The position numbers and the translations under genes were made by a program. A stretch of DNA of 15,329 nucleotides from Deltaproteobacteria bacterium (GTDB taxonomy: Bacteria; Desulfobacterota; Binatia; Binatales; Binataceae), in NCBI GenBank assembly GCA_021780585.1, contig JAJXYM010000327.1, positions 1 through 15,329 of the forward strand, read 5' to 3'. Below, in pieces: positions 7,347 through 13,643 of this stretch. The stretch's first letter is position 1; each line of letters starts with the position of its first letter. Under the pieces are notes generated by a model that was not told the origin of the DNA, did no database searches, and saw only the letters and a list, made by a program, of their open reading frames with translations.

Positions 7347-7484
7347 GCGCAATCCAAAATCCGCCGCGCGGCGCGGAAGCCGGCGGGTCGCGCGAGGGCG
7401 CGCACCGGACTTCCGCTGGCCGGCGCCGGCGGTTCCTGATTGTCCGAGCGAGCAACATCCGTACCGCCATTATGACCGTCGCAT

Positions 7485-7499
7485 GTCCCGATCCGGGAC
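7485..7499. promoter_or_regulatory. Inverted repeat upstream of the hybrid kinase gene
   Basis: GTCCCG (7485-7490) and CGGGAC (7494-7499) are exact reverse complements around ATC. The repeat lies about 140 bases upstream of the kinase start, in the 230-base gap between that gene and the terminator of the glutathione transferase gene. It could be an operator for the kinase promoter. CATAAT read on - at about 7469-7474 is a possible -10 downstream of it, without a clear -35. In GC-rich DNA a 6-bp palindrome may be chance. Confidence 0.25.
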
Positions 7500-7576
7500 G
7501 CTTCTGTCGCAGGATCCGCCGCGGCGCGGACGCTAATCGGCACGTTTCGGTCCGGCCGCACGGCGATCGCGAGGCG

Positions 7577-7618
7577 AAAAAAAACGGGGCGGCCGTCCGT
7601 TTCGGAACGCCGCCCCGT
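7577..7618 (-). terminator. Intrinsic terminator of the glutathione S-transferase gene
   Basis: A perfect 10-bp stem pairs 7584-7593 (ACGGGGCGGC) with 7609-7618 (GCCGCCCCGT). The loop can form a small inner stem (TCCG/CGGA). On - the stem runs directly into eight T residues (A-tract at 7577-7584 on +). It starts 24 bases after the stop codon of the transferase gene. This is the clearest intrinsic terminator in the window, and it separates that gene from the kinase gene downstream. Confidence 0.9.
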
Positions 7619-7642
7619 CAAGGCGAGGATTGCGTGCGCGCT

Positions 7643-8248
7643 TTACTTCAGACCGCGCACCTTCGCGTTGGCCTCGCGGCCGAGCGACTTCTGCAGCCAG
7701 GCCTGAAGTTTCGGCGTGGCCGAGAAATCGAACTTGACATAGTTGGCGAACGACAGCACCGACGCGACATTAAGGTCCGCGATCGTGAAAGCGGAGCCGA
7801 GCAGGTTCTCGTGTTTGCCGAGCACCGCGTCGAGCACGCCGAGCGGCGCCTTGAGCGCCTCGGTGGCCTCCTTGACCGCCTGTTCGCTGCGCTGTTCGGC
7901 GGGCAGGAAGAGCTTGTGCCGCAGCAGGGTCATCAGATGCGGCTCGAGCTCGGTCATGGCGAAGAAGCTCCACTGGTAGGCGTGGCCGTGGTCTTCGACC
8001 GAGGCCGGCCAGAGCGAGCCCTTGCCGTATTTTTCCGCCAGATAGAGGTTGATCGCGAGCGACTCGCAGATCATGACGCCGTTATCCTCGAGCACCGGAA
8101 TATGACCGATGGGATTGCGCTTGAGGTGATCGGCGCTCTTGGCGTCCGTAACCGCGACCGGTTCGTGTTCGTATTTGACTCCGAGTTCTTCGAGCGCCCA
8201 CAGACAGCGGGCCGAACGCGACTTGGAAGTGCCGTATAGCTTGACCAT
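7643..8248 (-). CDS. Glutathione S-transferase family protein
   Basis: This is a 201-residue cytosolic-type glutathione S-transferase. The N-terminal thioredoxin-like domain (about 1-77) has YGTSKSRSARCLWALEELG, with Ser/Thr residues near position 8-10 as candidate catalytic residues. It also has HIPVLEDNG with the cis-proline at 51, and the glutathione-contacting Glu62-Ser63 pair (CESLAINLYLAEKYG). The helical C-terminal domain (about 87-198) carries the N-capping motif AFTIADLN (Thr155, Asp158). Length is typical for bacterial members. Such enzymes conjugate glutathione to electrophiles or reduce peroxides; the substrate cannot be read from sequence. GGAGG (8257-8261) lies eight bases before the ATG at 8248, which rules against a GTG five codons upstream. 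It has its own terminator and is probably monocistronic, though the regulator gene upstream is on the same strand 88 bases away. Confidence 0.93.
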   Translation of the reverse strand: MVKLYGTSKSRSARCLWALEELGVKYEHEPVAVTDAKSADHLKRNPIGHIPVLEDNGVMICESLAINLYLAEKYGKGSLWPASVEDHGHAYQWSFFAMTELEPHLMTLLRHKLFLPAEQRSEQAVKEATEALKAPLGVLDAVLGKHENLLGSAFTIADLNVASVLSFANYVKFDFSATPKLQAWLQKSLGREANAKVRGLK

Positions 8249-8336
8249 CGAGCAGTCCTCCACGAGAGAGCTGGTTATCCCCGTCTATTTAGCGCGGCGC
8301 GGGCCGCGGTTACAAACGGCGCGCGGAGCGGGGGTG

Positions 8337-9083
8337 TCAGCGCGCGCGGCGGGCGGCGCGAGCGGGAGGCTTGGGCGCCGGCGCGGCGGCGGAAACCAAT
8401 GCGGCCGCGCCGTCCTCGATCGGGCTGGCGGCCTCGGCCTGGCGGCGGAGCAATTTTCCCGCCGTGCGGCCGTCCCCCGCCGCGAGCGCGTCGACCACCG
8501 CCTGATGGGATTCGGCGACCGCGACCAAATCGGAATTGCCGCGCGCCAGATGGACGCGGGTGCGCACCTCGAAATTGAGCGATTCCCAGGTCCGCAGCAG
8601 GATCGCGTTGCCGGAGGCTTCGAGAATCGCGCGATGGAACGGCACGTCGTGGCGGGCGTAACGTTCAAGGTCATGGGCGCGCGCGGCGGCGCGCAGTTCG
8701 GCGACCCGACGGCGCAGCGGTTCGACCCGGCCGGCGAGGCGCGGCGCGGCCAGACGCGCCGCCAACTGCTCGAGCACGGCGCGCACCTGGTAGGCCTCGC
8801 GCATCTCGCGCTCGCTGACCTCGCGCACGCGCGTGCCGCGCCACGGTTCGGTGCGCACGATCCCGACCGCTTCGAGCTGGCGCAGGGCCTCGCGCACGGG
8901 GGTCTGGCTGGTGGCGAGCTCGCGGGCGAGGCGCAACTCGACCAGGCGGGCGCCGGGCGGATAGACGCCGTCGAGAATCCGCGTCAGGATCAACTGGCGG
9001 ACGCGCGCGGTGGTCGATTCGCGCGCGAGCGCGCAGCCCTCGCCGTCGCGCGGCCGCTCCGGCTTGTCGATCGCTTCCGCCAT
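8337..9083 (-). CDS. GntR-family transcriptional regulator, FCD subfamily
   Basis: This is a 248-residue DNA-binding regulator. The N-terminal winged helix (about 24-90) has the family pattern VRQLILTRILDGVYPPGARL, then LARELATSQTPVREALRQLE, then GIVRTEPWRGTRV. The FCD ligand-binding domain (about 94-216) shows D-x-x-x-H (Asp146, His150) before AILEASGN and a second histidine at 193 (SHQAVVDAL), consistent with the metal site of many FCD proteins. These usually sense organic acids or related metabolites and are often local repressors. The C-terminal 30 residues are low-complexity Ala/Pro/Arg. I use the ATG at 9083; a TTG at 9119 in frame is possible. The gene is divergent from the RND pump across a 128-base region holding several palindromes. 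The simplest inference is that it represses itself and the pump. Confidence 0.9.
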   Translation of the reverse strand: MAEAIDKPERPRDGEGCALARESTTARVRQLILTRILDGVYPPGARLVELRLARELATSQTPVREALRQLEAVGIVRTEPWRGTRVREVSEREMREAYQVRAVLEQLAARLAAPRLAGRVEPLRRRVAELRAAARAHDLERYARHDVPFHRAILEASGNAILLRTWESLNFEVRTRVHLARGNSDLVAVAESHQAVVDALAAGDGRTAGKLLRRQAEAASPIEDGAAALVSAAAPAPKPPARAARRAR

Positions 9084-9093
9084 TGACTGACGA

Positions 9094-9152
9094 TTATCGA
9101 TAACCGATACTTGATGCAAGTCATTTATCGATTATCGATCATCATTGATGAT
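9094..9152. promoter_or_regulatory. Operator cluster in the divergent gntR / RND pump promoter region
   Basis: Within the 128 bases between the two divergent starts lie three AT-rich elements in otherwise GC-rich DNA. The first is a perfect palindrome TTATCGATAA (9094-9103). The second is a tandem pair of TTATCGAT (9125-9132 and 9132-9139). The third is an inverted repeat ATCATCA-T-TGATGAT (9138-9152). The shared TTATCGAT core suggests one protein binding several sites. GATAAT read on - (9093-9098) overlaps the first palindrome and could be the -10 of the regulator gene. TTGATG (9145-9150) could be part of the pump's -35. Assignment to the adjacent GntR protein is inference from position. Confidence 0.65.
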
Positions 9153-9211
9153 TTCCTCATCGCCATACCTTTCGCCGGCGGCCGGCTGAACCGTCCCGAG
9201 GCCCGACGCGT

Positions 9212-12200
9212 ATGATGTGGCTGGTTCGCCTCGCGCTCAGGCGCCCGCTGTCGGTCGCGGTGATGGCGCTGCTGATGCTGGTGCTGGGGACGCTCTCGTT
9301 CTACGAGATGAACGTCGATATTTTCCCGGCGATCGACCTGCCGGTGGTGATGGTGGTGTGGAGCTATCCGGGCCTGAGCGCGATCGACGTCGAGCGCCGA
9401 ATGGTGCTGATCAGCGAGCGCGCCTATTCGACCACGGTCGACGGCATCGAGCATATCGAATCGCAGTCGATCAACAGCCTCGGATTGCTCAAGGTATATT
9501 TCCATCCGGGGTCGGATATCGGCGCGGCGATCGCGCAGATGAACGCGGTTTCCGAGACGATTCTGACGATTCTGCCGCGCGGGACGCAGCCGCCGCAGAT
9601 CATTTCGTACAACGCCTCGAACGTCCCGGTGGCGCAGCTCAATATCTACAGCGATACGCTCTCGGGCGCGCGGCTGTTCGATTACGGCCTCAACTTCATC
9701 CGCGTGCAGCTCTTCACGATTCCGGGATTTTCGTCGCCGGCGCCGATGGGCGGGGTGCAGCGCGCCGTGATCGCGAATCTGGATCCGCGCGCGCTTTACG
9801 CCGACAATCTTTCGCCCTATGACGTCGCCAACGCGCTCGCGCAGTCCAACGTGGTAATTCCGTCGGGCGAATCGCGAATCGGCAATTACGACTACAATAT
9901 CGACATCAACATGAGCCCGCATACGGTCGCCGGGTTCAACCGTCTGCCGATCAAGTACGTCAACGGCGCGCCGATTTTCATCGGGGACGTCGCGCCGGTC
10001 TCCGACACCCATCAGCCGCAAACCGACGTCGTGCGGGTCAACGGCAAGCCCGCCACCTTCCTGCTCGTGATCAAGCACGCGACCGCCTCGACCCTGGCGG
10101 TGGTCAACGCGGTCAAGCGCCGCCTGCCCTATATCCGCGCGACGGCGATCAAGGGACTCAAGGTTTCGCTCTCCTTCGACCAATCGACCTTCGTCCGCGC
10201 CGCCCTCTGGGAGGTCGTGCGCGAGGCCGGAATCGCGGCGGCGCTGGTGGCGCTGATGGTGCTGATGTTCGTCGGCTCGCCGCGCAGCATGATCATCGTG
10301 ATCATCTCGATTCCGCTGTCGATTCTCACCGCGATCGTCGGGCTGAAGCTGTCCGGCCAGACGGTCAACACGATGACCCTGGGCGGAATCGCGCTCGCGG
10401 TCGGGATGCTGGTGGACGACGCCACCGTGGAAATCGAGAATATCCATCGCAACCACGCGATGGGCAAGCCGCTGCTGGTCGCGATTCTCGATGGCGCCTC
10501 GCAAATCGCGACGCCGACTTTCGTCGGCACGCTCTCGATTTGCATCGTGTTTTTCCCGGTCGTGCTGCTGACCGGCGTGGCGCGTTTTCTGTTCACGCCG
10601 CTCGCGCTGGCGGTGGTTTACGCGATGCTCACGTCGTATCTGCTGTCGCGCACGCTGGTGCCGACGATGGCCTCCTATCTGCTCCCGGATACGCATCTGG
10701 AGGACCCCGGCGCGGGGCTATGGGGCCGCTTTCTGCGCGGCTTCGAAGCGGGCTTCGAGCGGCTCCGCGCAGCGTATGTCGGCGCGCTGACCAGCTTTAT
10801 TGCGTGGCGGCGGCTCGCGCTGACGATGGCCGCGTTGCTGATCGTCGCGACGATTCCGCTGCTCTGGGCGGTCGGCGAGGATTTCTTCCCGGCCGTCGAC
10901 GCCGGCCTGATGAAGCTCCATGTGCGCGCGCCGACCGGCACGCGGATCGAGCGCACCGAGTGGATCGCCGACAATATCGAGCGGGCGATCCGCCAAATCA
11001 TCCCGGCCAATGAAATCGCGGGCATCAGCGACAATATCGGCCTGCCGGTCTCCTACGATCTGGCGTTTTACCCGACCGACAATATCGGCGATCAGGACGC
11101 CGAAATCCTGATTCAGCTCGCCCCCGGGCATCATCCGACCGCTGGCTATCAGCGGCAAATCCGCGCGATGCTCGAGCGGCGCTTTCCGACCGTGCTGGGT
11201 TATTTCCAGGCCGCCGATATCGTCAACCAGGTGCTGAACTTCGGCCTGCCGGCCGCGATCGACGTGCAGATTTCCGGCAACGATCTGCATCAGGATTACG
11301 CGATCGCCGAGCGCTTGCGGCGAATGATGCGCGCGGTCCCCGGCATCGTCGATCTGCGGATCGCCGAGCCGCTCGATTATCCAACCTTCAAGGTCGACGT
11401 CGATCGCGCCAAGGCGCTGCAGGTTGGCCTGACGATGCAGCAGGTGGCGTCGAGCCTGCTCGCGTCATTGAGCGGCGACACGCTGATTTCGCCGAATTTC
11501 TGGCTGGACCCGAGAAATGGCGTCAATTACGACGTGATTACGCAGACCCCTTATCACATCAACAGTTCGGTCGCGGCGCTGGCCAACACGCCGCTCACCA
11601 ACGGCGCGAGCGTGGGCGCTTCGTCCGCGCCGGCCGCCGCGTATATGCCCGCCGCTTCGGGCGCCGCCACGACGCCGGTGCAACTGCTCTCCAATGTCGC
11701 CGCGATCACCCATGCGGTCGATCCCGCGATTATCGATCATTACACCGTCCAGCGCGTGATCGACGTCAACTGCGCCGTGCAGGGACGCGATCTGGGCAGC
11801 GTCACCGGCGACGTCGATCGCGCGATCGCGCGGCTGGGCAAGCTCCCCGCGCAAAACCGCATTGTGATCCGCGGGCAGAGCGAGGCGATGCGCGAATCGT
11901 TCGCCACGATGGGCGCGGGACTGATCCTCGCGATCATCCTCGTGTACCTGCTGATGGTCGCGAACTTCCAGTCGTGGCTCGAGCCGTTCATCATCATGAT
12001 GGCGATTCCGGGGGCGTTGGCGGGGGTGCTCTGGATGCTGGTGCTGACGCATACGACGATCAACGTCGAATCCCTGATGGGCGCGATCATGGCGGTCGGC
12101 GTCGGCGTCGCCAACGGCAATCTGTTGGTCACCTTCGCCAACGAGATGCGCGAGGAGGGCCGCGGCCCGGTCGACGCCGCGATCGAAGCCGGCCATATCC

Positions 12201-12445
12201 GCTTCCGGCCCATCCTGATGACCGCGCTCGCGATGATCCTCGGGATGCTGCCGATGGCGCTCGCGCTCGGCGAAGGCTCGGAGCAGAACGCGCCGCTCGG
12301 CCGCGCCGTGATCGGCGGATTGATCGCCGCGACCGTGATGACGCTGTTCGTGGTGCCCGCCGTCTATTCGATCTTCAGCCGCAAGCTGATCGGCAAGCAT
12401 GAGCGCGACGAACGCATCAACTCGGCTTCGTTGCCGGGCGCCTGA
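9212..12445 (+). CDS. RND-family efflux permease (AcrB-like, divergent subgroup)
   Basis: This is a 1077-residue inner-membrane proton-driven exporter of the RND superfamily, usual length for the family. Twelve helices are recognisable: TM1 at 10-31, TM2-6 between about 336 and 490, TM7 at 533-553, and TM8-12 between about 901 and 1055. Two large periplasmic loops lie between. TM4 keeps the proton-relay pair Asp402-Asp403 in VGMLVDDATVEIEN. In TM10 the segment VGVANGNLLV places Asn968 and Gly969 where AcrB has Lys940-Asn941. That NG pattern recalls metal-type (HME) pumps, yet the second TM4 aspartate is hydrophobic-drug (HAE) type. A small-residue-rich stretch (about 797-823) looks like an extension in the second loop. 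GAGG (9198-9201) precedes the ATG. The adaptor gene follows 18 bases downstream. Substrates cannot be predicted. Confidence 0.95.
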   Translation: MMWLVRLALRRPLSVAVMALLMLVLGTLSFYEMNVDIFPAIDLPVVMVVWSYPGLSAIDVERRMVLISERAYSTTVDGIEHIESQSINSLGLLKVYFHPGSDIGAAIAQMNAVSETILTILPRGTQPPQIISYNASNVPVAQLNIYSDTLSGARLFDYGLNFIRVQLFTIPGFSSPAPMGGVQRAVIANLDPRALYADNLSPYDVANALAQSNVVIPSGESRIGNYDYNIDINMSPHTVAGFNRLPIKYVNGAPIFIGDVAPVSDTHQPQTDVVRVNGKPATFLLVIKHATASTLAVVNAVKRRLPYIRATAIKGLKVSLSFDQSTFVRAALWEVVREAGIAAALVALMVLMFVGSPRSMIIVIISIPLSILTAIVGLKLSGQTVNTMTLGGIALAVGMLVDDATVEIENIHRNHAMGKPLLVAILDGASQIATPTFVGTLSICIVFFPVVLLTGVARFLFTPLALAVVYAMLTSYLLSRTLVPTMASYLLPDTHLEDPGAGLWGRFLRGFEAGFERLRAAYVGALTSFIAWRRLALTMAALLIVATIPLLWAVGEDFFPAVDAGLMKLHVRAPTGTRIERTEWIADNIERAIRQIIPANEIAGISDNIGLPVSYDLAFYPTDNIGDQDAEILIQLAPGHHPTAGYQRQIRAMLERRFPTVLGYFQAADIVNQVLNFGLPAAIDVQISGNDLHQDYAIAERLRRMMRAVPGIVDLRIAEPLDYPTFKVDVDRAKALQVGLTMQQVASSLLASLSGDTLISPNFWLDPRNGVNYDVITQTPYHINSSVAALANTPLTNGASVGASSAPAAAYMPAASGAATTPVQLLSNVAAITHAVDPAIIDHYTVQRVIDVNCAVQGRDLGSVTGDVDRAIARLGKLPAQNRIVIRGQSEAMRESFATMGAGLILAIILVYLLMVANFQSWLEPFIIMMAIPGALAGVLWMLVLTHTTINVESLMGAIMAVGVGVANGNLLVTFANEMREEGRGPVDAAIEAGHIRFRPILMTALAMILGMLPMALALGEGSEQNAPLGRAVIGGLIAATVMTLFVVPAVYSIFSRKLIGKHERDERINSASLPGA

Positions 12446-12463
12446 GCGGAGGAGCAATCGCCC

Positions 12464-13603
12464 GTGGCCATCGAAAGTTCCTCCGCCGCCAATCGTCCCG
12501 GCCGCCGCCTGATCGTCGGCCTCGGCGCGGCCGTCGCCCTCGCCTTCGTCGCCTCGGCCGGACTCGTCCTGGCGCATCAGGCGCGCCTGGAAGATCAGAG
12601 CGCCGCGCTCGAGCGCGAAATCGCCGCCGGGCCGCATGTGCTGGTGGCGCCGGCCGGACGGACCGGCGGTTCCCGCACGATCGAAATTCCCGCCAGCGTC
12701 CACGGCTATATCGAAACGCCGGTCTACGCCAAGGTCGCCGGCTACATGAAATCGATCCACGTCGACAAGGGCGACCTGGTCCGCAAGAACGAAACGATCG
12801 CGGTGATCGAGTCGCCCGAGACCGACAAGGCCGTCGCCGACGCGCGCGCGAACTACTGGATTCAGCTCACCACCGATCAACGCTACCAGGCGCTGGTGCG
12901 CCAGCAGGTGATTTCGCTCCAGCAGGCCGACGCCCAGCACGCTCTGATGTTGCAGGCGAAGGCCGCCTGGGAACAGGCGCTGGCGCTCCAGCAATACGAA
13001 ATCGTGCGCGCGCCCTTCGCCGGAATCGTCGCCGCGCGTTACGTCGATCCCGGCACGCTGATTCCGCAATCGACCGCGACCAACTCCGCCAACTCGCCGA
13101 TCGTCGAGCTGGCGACGCTCGAGCCGGTGCGCATCTACGCCAACCTGCCGCAAACGCTGGCGAGCTTCGTGCGCGACGGCGACCCGGTGAAAATCAGCGT
13201 CGGCGAATATCCCGAACGCATCTTCACCGGCTCCGTCACCCGGCATCCCGCCGCGCTCGATTCAGACTCGCGCACGATGCTGGTCGAGACCGACCTGGCG
13301 AATCGCGATCACGCATTGCTGCCCGGGATGTACGCCAATTTGCGGATCACGACGCATACCAGCGCCGCGGCGGTCACCGTGCCCGACGACGCCCTGGTGT
13401 TCCGCGACAACCGCGTCTACGTGCCGGTGGTGCGCGGCGATCGGCTCCGTCTGATTCCCGTCACGCTTGGCCGCGACGACGGCTATCGCGTCGAAATCCT
13501 CGGCAAAGTCCAGCCGGGCGATCTGGTCGCGATGAACGCCGGGCAGGCGGCGCGCGACGGCGAGCAGGTGCGGGTCGTGCGCGCCGAAGACGCCGCCCGA
13601 TAA
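12464..13603 (+). CDS. RND efflux membrane fusion protein (periplasmic adaptor)
   Basis: This is a 379-residue adaptor that links an RND permease to an outer-membrane channel. An N-terminal hydrophobic helix (about 14-37) anchors or exports it. There is no lipobox cysteine, unlike AcrA. Order: first lipoyl half-motif (ETPVYAKVAGYMKSIHVDKGD, about 84-104), a fairly short alpha-hairpin (about 117-172), then the second lipoyl half (IVRAPFAGIVAARYVDPGTLI, 180-200). A beta-barrel (about 217-297, with LLPGMYANLRI) and a membrane-proximal domain to the end follow. The start is GTG at 12464, chosen because GGAGGAG (12449-12455) lies eight bases upstream. It sits 18 bases after the permease stop, the reverse of the common adaptor-first order. 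No TolC-like gene is in the window, so the outer channel must be encoded elsewhere. Confidence 0.94.
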   Translation: MAIESSSAANRPGRRLIVGLGAAVALAFVASAGLVLAHQARLEDQSAALEREIAAGPHVLVAPAGRTGGSRTIEIPASVHGYIETPVYAKVAGYMKSIHVDKGDLVRKNETIAVIESPETDKAVADARANYWIQLTTDQRYQALVRQQVISLQQADAQHALMLQAKAAWEQALALQQYEIVRAPFAGIVAARYVDPGTLIPQSTATNSANSPIVELATLEPVRIYANLPQTLASFVRDGDPVKISVGEYPERIFTGSVTRHPAALDSDSRTMLVETDLANRDHALLPGMYANLRITTHTSAAAVTVPDDALVFRDNRVYVPVVRGDRLRLIPVTLGRDDGYRVEILGKVQPGDLVAMNAGQAARDGEQVRVVRAEDAAR

Positions 13604-13643
13604 TCGCTGTGGCCGCGCCGGCCGGAAAGAGTTTGCGCCCGCG

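Noticed and set aside
7472..8239. + strand open frame across the terminator and opposite the glutathione transferase
   Set aside because: It crosses a clear - strand terminator and mirrors a well-recognised gene.
9125..10696. Long - strand open frame (523 residues) opposite the RND permease
   Set aside because: Extremely rich in Arg, His, Asp and Gln, without recognisable motifs. It is the antisense shadow of a clear RND coding sequence in GC-rich DNA.
11465..13246. Long - strand open frame (593 residues) opposite the permease end and adaptor
   Set aside because: Same Arg/Asp/His-rich shadow composition. It runs through two recognisable + strand genes and their junction.
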